64,000 bases of DNA from Candidatus Thiodubiliella endoseptemdiera (GTDB taxonomy: Bacteria; Pseudomonadota; Gammaproteobacteria; PS1; Pseudothioglobaceae). The number at the start of each line of letters is the position of its first letter. Positions within the stretch are counted from its first letter, which is position 1. The stretch is taken from NCBI GenBank assembly GCA_013416635.1, contig JACCHT010000002.1:1-64000 (forward strand). Direction: 5' to 3'. The notes under the pieces are model-generated. The model saw only the letters and a list, made by a program, of their open reading frames with translations. It was not told where the DNA came from and did no database searches. A program made the position numbers and the translations under genes. Of the stretch, positions 54,158-62,585 are shown in pieces.

Positions 54158-55059
54158 AAATGTTGATAAGACTGACAAGTTTTATCCAGTCCTTTTATTT
54201 CTAAACCTGATTCAACAATCACACCAATTTTTGTCAAAACAACACCCAATTTTTTTTCAATAGACTGAATGGTGTCTAATTGCGACTCTGGCACAGTAAA
54301 ACAAAGTTCATAATCATCCCCCCCTGCCAACGCCACACACCAATCACCCGTATTGGCAATATATTGTGCGACTTCATTAGACAACGGCAAAGCATCCAAA
54401 TCAATACTAGCACCAACTTTTGAATGCGATAAAATATGCGATAAATCTTGCTCTAAACCATCAGAAATATCAATACAACTACTGGCAACACCTAATAAAA
54501 CTTGTCCTAATTTTACTTGTGGCTCTGGATGATTAAATTGCGTTAGCAAGTTTCTTGATGGGATTTTTTGGTTTTGAATTTGTTGCCACGCTAACGCCGC
54601 ATCACCCAAAGTATTAGATACAAAGATACCATCACCCACCTTTGCACCTGAACGCATCAAGGCTACGCCTTGAATAGTGCCAGTAGCATTAATAGTGATG
54701 CTAAGCATACCTTTAGTGGTATCGCCACCGATTAATTTAATATTATATTCTGTCGCAAGTGCTTTGAGTGAAGAAGAAAAATCCTCAAGCCATTGCTCGT
54801 CAATATTTGGCAAAGTAAGTGCCAAAGTAAAATAATTTGGCGTTGCACCCATTGCCGCCAAATCACTCAAATTAACCGCCAAAGCCTTATAAGCAATATC
54901 AACTGGAGAAGTGTCAACGGGGAAATGCACCCCTTCAATCAATGTATCAACCGTAGTAACAAATTGCTGATGAACACCAACATCAATCAACGCACAGTCA
55001 TCTCCAATACCTGCACCCCAGTCAAAATATTTATTGATTAATTCAAACTCACTCAACAT
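54154..55059 (-). CDS. thiL: Thiamine-monophosphate kinase
   Basis: 301 residues from ATG 55059 (MLSEFELINKYFDWGAGIGD). Motifs include GIGDDCALIDV, TVDTLIEGVHF, LSDLAAMGATP, LIGGDTTKG and SDGLEQDL, all typical of ThiL, which makes thiamine diphosphate. An in-frame ATG at 55098 exists inside the adjacent MITE end (MQRSLEALPL), so the transposon could add a 13-residue extension. The 3' end overlaps dksA by four bases. Confidence 0.9.
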   Translation of the reverse strand: MLSEFELINKYFDWGAGIGDDCALIDVGVHQQFVTTVDTLIEGVHFPVDTSPVDIAYKALAVNLSDLAAMGATPNYFTLALTLPNIDEQWLEDFSSSLKALATEYNIKLIGGDTTKGMLSITINATGTIQGVALMRSGAKVGDGIFVSNTLGDAALAWQQIQNQKIPSRNLLTQFNHPEPQVKLGQVLLGVASSCIDISDGLEQDLSHILSHSKVGASIDLDALPLSNEVAQYIANTGDWCVALAGGDDYELCFTVPESQLDTIQSIEKKLGVVLTKIGVIVESGLEIKGLDKTCQSYQHF

Positions 55060-55085
55060 ACTATTTGTAAGAGGTAGAGCCTCTA

Positions 55086-55246
55086 GAGACCTTTGCATAA
55101 ATAGGGATGATTAGCAAAATGACAGATTTTATTAAATTGGAAATTTTTTAAATCCACTCCTAGCAGGGCTAAGGGTGTTTTTAAAAAGTTTGTAATTTGA
55201 TGAAAGATGGCGTTTTGATGATTATTCATATTTATGCAAAGGTCTC
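55086..55246. repeat. MITE copy 3 (161 bp) between nfuA and thiL
   Basis: Same ends and interior as copy 2. The right inner part is GATGATTATTCATATTTATG instead of GCTAATCATCCC, so the outer inverted repeat is less complete. It ends two bases from the nfuA stop and provides the upstream in-frame ATG of thiL. Confidence 0.9.
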
Positions 55247-55248
55247 TC

Positions 55249-55827
55249 TTACATGTAGGCATTTTGTTTTTGTGAATGGTCTGTTACATCGAGGATGCTT
55301 CTAATTTCAGGATAGATGCCTTTGAGTTGTGCTTCTACGCCATTCTTAAGGGTGGCTTTGACTGATGAACAGCCTTGACAGCCGCCACCAAAATTTAGAA
55401 TGACATCCATCTCATCGGTAATTTCCACTAAGTCAACGAAGCCACCGTGTGAAGCCAGTTGCGGATTGACTTCGGCAGCGATGGTATATTTGATTTTTTC
55501 TTCAAGTGGTGCGTCGTCTTTTGGCACTTCACCTTTGGCATTCGGTGCAGTGATGGCAAGTTTTTTGGCTGAACCCTCTTCTTTTAATAGCACTTCAGAC
55601 TCTTTTAAATAGTCAAAATTAGCTTTATCAATGAAGGCATTAAAACCTTTGTATTCAAATTTGGAATACGCTTTACCTAAATCTTTAGAATAACAAAAAT
55701 TAAAAGTAACAGCAGCGGCAGGGGTGCCGGCTTTTTCGATATCAACTTTTAATGCCAAATCTTCTTCACCTTGCTGTTCAAATAAATCTGCTACATAAGT
55801 TTCTGCTTCGTTAGTAATGTTAAACAT
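55249..55827 (-). CDS. nfuA: Fe-S biogenesis protein NfuA
   Basis: 192 residues. The N-terminal degenerate A-type domain (MFNITNEAETYVADLFEQQG) and the C-terminal NifU domain with GGGCQGCSSVKATLKNGVEA (the CxxC). NfuA carries Fe-S clusters to target enzymes. The full normal length is present; a MITE sits immediately after the stop. Confidence 0.92.
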   Translation of the reverse strand: MFNITNEAETYVADLFEQQGEEDLALKVDIEKAGTPAAAVTFNFCYSKDLGKAYSKFEYKGFNAFIDKANFDYLKESEVLLKEEGSAKKLAITAPNAKGEVPKDDAPLEEKIKYTIAAEVNPQLASHGGFVDLVEITDEMDVILNFGGGCQGCSSVKATLKNGVEAQLKGIYPEIRSILDVTDHSQKQNAYM

Positions 55828-56632
55828 TTTCTCTCCTAAAAATTATATTGTCAATTAAACGCGTTGGACCTAAAAATACCGCACATAATATCGCAATTTT
55901 ACTCGTATTATCAGTGATTTTCTTAAGGGTATTTGCATCTAACAATTCTAAATAATCCAACTTAAAATAGCGTTGCAGTTGTTCAGCAGCAGATTTCACA
56001 TCCAATTCACGCCGCTCAATTTGCCCCAAAATCTTGTGTAATTGTGGTGCAATTTTTCGCTCACCCTTGCTTAAATATTGATTACGGGTGCTCATTGCCA
56101 AACCATCCGTCTCACGCACAATCTCCCCAGAAACAATCTCAACTCCCGAAGTAAACCGCCGAATAATATGCAATTGCTGATAATCCTTCCGCCCAAACAC
56201 CGCCACATCAGGCCGCACAATCTCAAACAACCGCCGCACCACCTGCACCACTCCATTAAAAAAATGCGGTCGTGTTTGCCCACACAAAATCTGCCCTATC
56301 GCACCCACATCAACATCCAATGTCATCCCATCAGGATAAATCGCCTCAGCACTTGGAGTAAACACACAATCTACCCCCTGCGCTTCAAGCAACGCTAAAT
56401 CCTCCTCCATCGTGCGTGGATAAGTACCAAAATCCTCACCCTCTGCAAACTGCGTCGGATTCACAAACACACTCACCACCACCCTATCCGCCTTCTGTTT
56501 TGCAATCTCAATTAACGACAAATGCCCTTGATGTAACCCACCCATCGTCGGTACAAAAGCAATTTTCTCGCCTTTATCTCGCCAATGGTTGAGTGTGGTT
56601 TGTAATTCTAGAATGGTGTTAAAAATTTTCAT
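55820..56632 (-). CDS. panC: Pantothenate synthetase
   Basis: 270 residues from ATG 56632, with GAGGG seven bases upstream; a TTG two codons earlier is not needed. Motifs: FVPTMGGLHQGHLSLI (the HxGH site), NPTQF, FGRKDYQQL, and MSTRNQYL. PanC condenses pantoate with beta-alanine. Overlaps nfuA by eight bases. Confidence 0.92.
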   Translation of the reverse strand: MKIFNTILELQTTLNHWRDKGEKIAFVPTMGGLHQGHLSLIEIAKQKADRVVVSVFVNPTQFAEGEDFGTYPRTMEEDLALLEAQGVDCVFTPSAEAIYPDGMTLDVDVGAIGQILCGQTRPHFFNGVVQVVRRLFEIVRPDVAVFGRKDYQQLHIIRRFTSGVEIVSGEIVRETDGLAMSTRNQYLSKGERKIAPQLHKILGQIERRELDVKSAAEQLQRYFKLDYLELLDANTLKKITDNTSKIAILCAVFLGPTRLIDNIIFRRENV

Positions 56633-56634
56633 GT

Positions 56635-59600
56635 TCAACCCTCTGTCAATTGATAATGCACAACAAAATCTGTTGCCTCCACAGGTAGTTCGTTAAAATT
56701 AGCAAAGGATATTTTTTTTATTTCATCACCAACTAGAAAAATTTGATACTTATCCTGATTTTGCTCCGCAAACTCTTTTTCATTTTTACTTATAAAAAAT
56801 TTACTGTTAGACATAGTTTTAACCTCAACATACCACCACTTATCATATTCATCTTGGTATTTAAGGTCATGGTTGGCATTAGAATATGTTCGTGATACCC
56901 AAGTTACTTTTTCCTTGCCATATTTATCCACAAGTGAATCGTAAACTTCATTTTCTGCTTTATTGCCTGCTTTTTTCTCTGCTGATGTTGCTGACGGTAA
57001 CTGTGCGTTTGATTGTTTGATCTGCACTCTGTTGTTTGATTTACTGATATAGTTATTAACTCAGCTTCTCTTATTTCCTTAACGGTACTACTATTTTTTA
57101 CTTGATTCTCTGTGCTGGCTTTCTGCTCTTCTTTTTCACGCCTTAACCCCTACCCTTTCTTTAACTTTATCAACAGAATGTTCAAAATACAACAAACTTT
57201 TAATACTTTCATTATTTTCTATATCTTCAAAAAAGTTACCTAATTCTTCCTTGTTGTTCGTATAAATTAAATCTATATCTTGCCCATTCATAGCCTTCAA
57301 CTCAAACTTAAACTCTTTTTTTGACAAACTCATTTAACTCATTTTGATAGTCCACCTTTAGTTGTTCTTTAGCGTGAATATTTGGTACTTGATATTGACG
57401 AAATTTAGTTAAAAACTTTTCTTCTTTAGAATTCTCAAGACAGTATTGATGTAAGCATAGTTTAAAATTACACTCATTATCATTAAAGTAGATCTCTAAT
57501 TTTTCTTTATGAAAGACTGATAAATTAATTTCATTCTCAGCATACTGATTAAAATCTTTAATGGTAATCTTCAATGCTTCAAAAATACTAATAATGGCTT
57601 CTGCATTTTTTAGATTAGTCAAATCCTCATATTTAATTTTACTATCTTTAACATCAAACCCTATATCTTGACTAATAAGTGCTAAAATATTATTGTAATC
57701 AGTATAGTCTTTACCTTTTAACCTGTATATTGTATGCCAAAAATTATCAAAATCACTAGATATACCTAATAATTCTTTTGCCTCATTAACAGCATCTCTA
57801 CCAATATTTTCTAAAATATCACGCTCTATATATTGCTCCTTATCTCTAATGCAATTCTTAAATTTTTCCGTCTCTTTTAAATCAAAAATTAAACCAAAAA
57901 TGTCTCCAAAAACTGTACAAAATTCATACTCCTGGCGAATTTCTGTTAATGATTTACCAGGAACCTTAATTAAATACTTTTATTATCAATTAAGTAATCG
58001 TAATTAGATAAATTGTATATTTCACCTTCAATCTCACAACTAACCTTTTGACATAACTCTATTTTTAATGTATTTAATTTCTTTGCTTCAACATTATGCC
58101 TACCTGTCATACCCTCCATTCTATATACTAGAATAAACACTTTATTTATTTTTAAAAAGTCTTGAAAATCGTTATCAATATCAGACACCTTATAATCTAT
58201 GCCTTTAACAGCTACTTTAGTTAAATCTTTAATTTCAAAAGCGTTCGTCACCCTCAACATTTCTCTCCTTTGGGTAATCAAAAATTGCTAAATCTTTGTC
58301 TTTGATATACTCTTTAGGCAATTTACTAAGCCCTGCATAATAAACTTTGTCTTTTGGAAAATAACCTTTTCTATCGCCTTGCTTAGCGAATAGTCGCGTT
58401 TCTTCATTTAAACGATTAGTTTTTACATGTTTGAACGCTTTTTTATAAATTTTTTGTGCCAATTTACCTTTTGGGTCTTTTTGGCAAAGAATATAAAATA
58501 TTAGTAATTTTTTCAGCAGATAACTCATCAAAATCTTCAACTGATTCAATATCCAGTAACAGACTATCAATATGGGCACTAGATATCTCATACTTTTTAA
58601 AAATATCACACCTATAATCAATAGTTTTATCGTTAACCAACCTATCTATTTTTTTATTATTACTAATTAAATGATCGTTAAAAATACCTCTTAATTCAGC
58701 ACTTTTGTATTCTTTGCTTTTTAGGCACCAAGTTATAATTTTTTCACTGTCTATTTTTGAATGTTCTTTTTTAAAATATGCAACCAGTAACTTTGTATTT
58801 TTTTTAACACCTAACTTGCTAAAAAAATCTTCTATTTCTTGCTTTTCCCCCTCTAAATTAAAAACCTCAATATCTGCTAAAAGCTGGTCTTTATTATAAA
58901 AACTATCACCAAATAATGCATTAGGTAGCTCGCTTGAGGGGTATAACTTTGAAAAATAGAGTTTATTGCTGTTTTGAAGTGTTTGATTTTGATTTAATAA
59001 CTGCACATTTTGAAGATATGGGAATTCATTGCTCTTGCTACTATCATAGTTTTTGTACAAACATTTCAACATAGATTGCACTAAATTTATTACATCCGCA
59101 TCCTCTGCCTCTAATTCTTTATTGGTACTAGTAATAACTTTTTTAAAATTTCTACTTTGTTATAGTTGTTTAATATTTACAATATCTTTTAACTGATCTC
59201 ACTAAGTCACCTTAATTTTCTCACTGAGTTCATAATATAAATTTTTATTCACAAATTGAATATGCACATAATCAGGCAACGAAAAATCTAAATTTGCTGG
59301 CGTATAAATATCACCAGATGAAATTAAAACATTTGTTTCATCTACCAATAATGACAATTGCTTTTTATAATCATTGTCTATCAAATGACAAATAAACGCT
59401 ACTCTAATGCTTTTATCAATCCTTTTATCAATCCTTTTATTGACTGACTCTATACCCTTGTGGTTTATAGTATTAAATGCATTTAACTCTAATTTTTCTA
59501 ATAATTTTTGCTGTATTTCTGTTGGTTTAAGCAAATATGGAATATCACGCACAAAATTATTATCTTGAATAAATTTTGAAAAATTATTATTGTAAACAAT

Positions 59601-60733
59601 ACCTGCTTTTTTTCTATATTCATTATCAACACAAGGATAAATTGCCAGATCTGCAATAGCAGATTTTATTTGCTGATAAAACCCTAACTTGTCTAAAACT
59701 TCATTTTCATGGCTATAATTTAAAAACTCCAGTGCTTTATAACTAACCTCGTTTTCTGTTAATTTTTTTGCTGTTTCTATGATCAATTCAACCAATTTTG
59801 TTAAGATAAACTTATTCTTATCTGTCTTGTTTAATTGATTCCTTGTGGAATCCAAATCAAATGTGCCATGCACAATAAATGGCATAGATATTTTTATATT
59901 AGTTGGAAAATAAGAAAACAAATATTCAGAAGGTGAATGACTTAATTCGTCATTAAAAGCTATTTTTAACTCATATTTTGTTTTTATATCGTCATTGCCT
60001 AATAAGTTTTTTGGAAACTCACCTGTTTTTGATTCAATCTTCCATGACTTCGGCTTGTCGATCTTTTTCTTTTATTATCAACAATAAGTCTTATTACTTT
60101 TAAGTGATTTAAAAACAATAATATTTCTGAATTTAATTGTTTAATTTGCTCTTTTATGTCATCTAAAAAACCATGCTTATATTTAATTTCTATACGGGTA
60201 ACCCAGTCTTTTTGTAATTTTTCAGACACCTCTGGTATGGCTAAAATTGGCAATTTTGTTTTTTCTAAATCACTATTTTTGAACTTTTCTACAGCAATAT
60301 CTTGGGAAAAGGCAATATCTACATTTTGAGTATTAATAGTGATTTTATCGCTCCAATTAATAATAGAACGAAAACCCAGCCCCTTGTTGCCAATATAATC
60401 ATTGCTGATTTTTGGGCTAAGATTAGCCAGTAATAACGACTTAATGCCCTCAACACTAAACGGATCACAATTGTCCCCTTTATTTGCAATAATTAAAGTT
60501 TGCTCTTGTGTATTCAACTCAACTAACACCTGATCTGATTGAGCATCATCGGCGTTTTGTATTAACTCCAATAATTGCCTGCCATTATAGCCATCGATTG
60601 TTTCTTTTTCTCGATTGAATGTAGCTGTGATTTCATCATCATCAGTTTTGCCATCTTTTTTACGATACTTTGCTATTCTCTCTTCAATAATAATATTAAT
60701 TTCTGCTTCAAAAGTCTCTTCTTTAAAAGTCAT
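56635..60733 (-). pseudogene. Large GHKL-ATPase/DUF3883 (NOV_C-like) defence-type protein, shredded
   Basis: The start at 60733 (MTFKEETFEAEINIIIEERI) is followed by a sacsin/HSP90-like ATPase: GRQLLELIQNADDAQSD, then DPFSVEGIKSLL and SNDYIGNKGLGFRSIIN, the ATP lid. The C-terminus (57027-56635) is a DUF3883 nuclease-like domain: GNKAENEVYDSLVDKYGK, WWYVEVKTMSNSKFFIS. Between are at least six frame changes (breaks near 60050, 59180, 58600, 58270, 57960, 57320, 57100), with open pieces of 60-240 codons. The intact protein would be about 1350 residues. Such ATPase-DUF3883 proteins occur in defence islands; the role is inferred. It directly follows panC's start. Confidence 0.65.
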
Positions 60734-60841
60734 TACGCCTCCAAAATATTCTGAAATAATGTTAAAAACTTACCTATTCTAATTTTCGAACTATACCATT
60801 TTAAAAAAATAACAATACTAAAGGATGCTGATAATTATTTG

Positions 60842-60905
60842 TTTTAGCGTGCTTAAAAAATCAAAGATACTTATTACTATCCTTGGTTTTTTAAGCACGC
60901 TAAAA
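60842..60905. repeat. 19-bp perfect inverted repeat within a longer imperfect palindrome
   Basis: TTTTAGCGTGCTTAAAAAA at 60842-60860 and its exact reverse complement at 60887-60905 enclose 26 bases. Outside the arms the flanks also partly match in inverted order (about 60790-60960). It lies between the shredded ATPase gene and hicA and may be a MITE or a regulatory hairpin. Confidence 0.6.
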
Positions 60906-61031
60906 CGGACAGAGATTAGTATTTTGGTAGCATTATTTTTGAAGATGGCATTATACCTTTTAAAAGGAACAGCACCATCTTTACAATCTCTACTTATTAA
61001 GTGTGATGTCATTTTGTGGTATCATATATCT

Positions 61032-61286
61032 ATGAACAGCAAACAACGCAAAACGCTTGAAAAGATAATGACTACGCCAGCACCGGCAAATATTAAATTT
61101 GATGATGTTGTTAAATGTATGATAGCAAAGGGTTATGGTTTTAAGCAAGGCGAAGGTTCAAGGGTGGCTTTCATTATTGGCTCAGAAGTATTACCAATAC
61201 ACACGCCACACCCAAATAAGGAATTAAAGAAATACGCAGTTAGGCAATTACAATTATTCATTAAACAAACAGAGGATTTATTATGA
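61032..61286 (+). CDS. hicA: HicA-family toxin (mRNA interferase)
   Basis: 84 residues from ATG 61032. It has the HicA double-stranded RNA-binding fold with GEGSRVAFIIG and HTPHPNKELKKYAVRQL. In this subgroup the His of the HxPHP part serves as the catalytic or conserved His. Upstream in-frame codons lie in the palindrome and are not used. HicA cleaves mRNA and is blocked by HicB; the next gene overlaps by four bases. Confidence 0.85.
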   Translation: MNSKQRKTLEKIMTTPAPANIKFDDVVKCMIAKGYGFKQGEGSRVAFIIGSEVLPIHTPHPNKELKKYAVRQLQLFIKQTEDLL

Positions 61287-61612
61287 AATACAAAGGCTAT
61301 AAGGCAGTCGTTAAATTTAATGAGGGGGATGATTGTTTGGTGGGTAAAGTAATCAATATAGAATCACCTACAGCCATCGTATTTGACGCACAAAGTGTAA
61401 CCGAATTAAGAACAGAGTTTCACGCTATGATTGATTTTTACCTGCAAACTTGCAAAGAAAAGGGCATTACACCAAAAAAACCTATGAGCGGTCAAATGAC
61501 AATTAGAATGTCGCCAGAAACACACGCCAGTTTATTGTCCACGGCACATACCCAAGGATTGAGTGCAAACAAGTTTATTAATCAAGCAATAGAACAAAGA
61601 TTGCAATCCTAA
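61283..61612 (+). CDS. hicB: HicB-family antitoxin
   Basis: 109 residues. The N-terminal HicB fold (MKYKGYKAVVKFNEGDD) and the C-terminal ribbon-helix-helix SGQMTIRMSPETHASLLSTA, SANKFINQAIEQRL are both present. HicB binds HicA and its own promoter. The pair is intact and likely functional. Confidence 0.88.
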   Translation: MKYKGYKAVVKFNEGDDCLVGKVINIESPTAIVFDAQSVTELRTEFHAMIDFYLQTCKEKGITPKKPMSGQMTIRMSPETHASLLSTAHTQGLSANKFINQAIEQRLQS

Positions 61613-61682
61613 TTGGGTTGTTTACCCATAATTCTAATTCTTCTGTAATATCTGATTTTTGAATAATGCTAATTTGTGCCAT
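61583..61682 (-). pseudogene. Truncated gene start, HsdS-like N-terminus
   Basis: ATG at 61682 overlaps the RhuM stop and encodes MAQISIIQKSDITEELELWV, then runs antisense into hicB. Type I S subunits often start with SIIQKS-type sequence, and RhuM genes are found beside them, so this is a likely hsdS start cut by the HicAB insertion. Weak evidence. Confidence 0.35.
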
Positions 61683-61900
61683 TATTTTTGTTTTTCCAGT
61701 AATTTCTTCATTTCTTTATCAAAATCAGACTCAAAAAGTTTGTCTTGAATAGGGCGATATTTTAGGGCAATCACTGCTTTTAAATTATAGTGTTTAGTAT
61801 TGTAGTTTTTGCCATCAGTCGCAGTTACCGAGAAATCCTCGGCAACTGAATTTTTATCCAATTCACCTGTTTGAAAAATATTTTTTAAATGCAATGACAT
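61682..61900 (-). pseudogene. RhuM-family virulence protein, truncated
   Basis: The frame reads MSLHLKNIFQTGELDKNSVA, then TATDGKNYNTKHYNLKAVIA, a clear match to the middle of RhuM proteins, and ends DFDKEMKKLLEKQK after an internal deletion. The 5' part is replaced by a MITE, whose terminal repeat adds an in-frame start at 61939 (MLIIPIYAKVSDN). RhuM genes commonly sit in type I restriction loci. Confidence 0.6.
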
Positions 61901-61907
61901 ATTATCT

Positions 61908-62068
61908 GAGACCTTTGCATAAATAGGGATGATTAGCAAAATGACAGATTTTATTAAATTGGAAATTTTTTAAATCCACTCCTAGCAGGGCTAAGGGTGT
62001 TTTTAAAAAGTTTGTAATTTGATGAAAGATGGCGTTTTGATGATTATTTATATTTATGCAAAGGTCTC
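61908..62068. repeat. MITE copy 4 (161 bp)
   Basis: Same ends and interior as the 49620 copy; the right inner part is GATGATTATTTATATTTATG. Its left end replaces the 5' part of the RhuM gene. Confidence 0.9.
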
Positions 62069-62094
62069 TAATTATTAATTACCCCAATACATCA

Positions 62095-62241
62095 CCCCAA
62101 AACCTCTGACAACTTTTTAAAATTTCTTATATAGCAAACCCTAAGAAACCCTCTTCTTTTTCTGATTTAATTTTATACTTTCTTGATACGCATCCATTGG
62201 TTTTTTATATTTCAATGTTTCATGGAATCTTTGGTAATTAT
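62095..62241 (-). mobile_element. Right-end fragment of IS3 element B
   Basis: CCCCAAAACCTCTGACAACT and the following 130 bases match 15335-15477, the right end and last orfB codons (RFHETLKYK) of element B. The fragment ends abruptly at 62241. Confidence 0.75.
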
Positions 62242-62261
62242 CTCTTTTTAGTGCCCCTTGA

Positions 62262-62314
62262 GGCGGTGAAAATTGTGGTGTGTGCCAAACCATTAAACCG
62301 CAGATTGTTGCAAA
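62262..62314 (+). pseudogene. Thioredoxin-like gene fragment (second copy)
   Basis: The sequence encodes GGENCGVCQTIKPQIVAKYS and is nearly identical over 53 bases to 1451-1503. It lies between the IS3 B fragment and MITE copy 5. It keeps the original codons (KPQIVAKYSE) better than the copy at 1379. Confidence 0.6.
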
Positions 62315-62323
62315 ATACTCAGA

Positions 62324-62484
62324 GAGACCTTTGCATAAATAGGGATGATTAGCAAAATGACAGATTTTATTAAATTGGAAATTTTTTAAATCCACTCCTA
62401 GCAGGGCTAAGGGTGTTTTTAAAAAGTTTGTAATTTGATGAAAGATGGCGTTTTGATGATTATTCATATTTATGCAAAGGTCTC
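62324..62484. repeat. MITE copy 5 (161 bp)
   Basis: Identical in plan to copy 3 (right inner part GATGATTATTCATATTTATG). It truncates the thioredoxin fragment. Confidence 0.9.
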
Positions 62485-62536
62485 TCTAAGTTCAAGTTTT
62501 TAAATTTTTAAATTTTTGGTTGATATTTTTCCATAA

Positions 62537-62568
62537 AAAAACCCGCTTTAATAAGGCGGGTTTTTGTT
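62537..62568. terminator. Terminator of the VCBS/RTX gene
   Basis: AAACCCGC TTTAATAA GGCGGGTTT is a GC-rich hairpin with T- and A-runs on both sides, 20 bases past the stop at 62586. Confidence 0.85.
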
Positions 62569-62585
62569 TTTATAGGTGTCTTACT

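Noticed and set aside
62141-62467. 108-codon frame across the IS fragment, thioredoxin fragment and MITE
   Set aside because: It crosses three unrelated pieces on the wrong strand for the thioredoxin codons; chance fusion.
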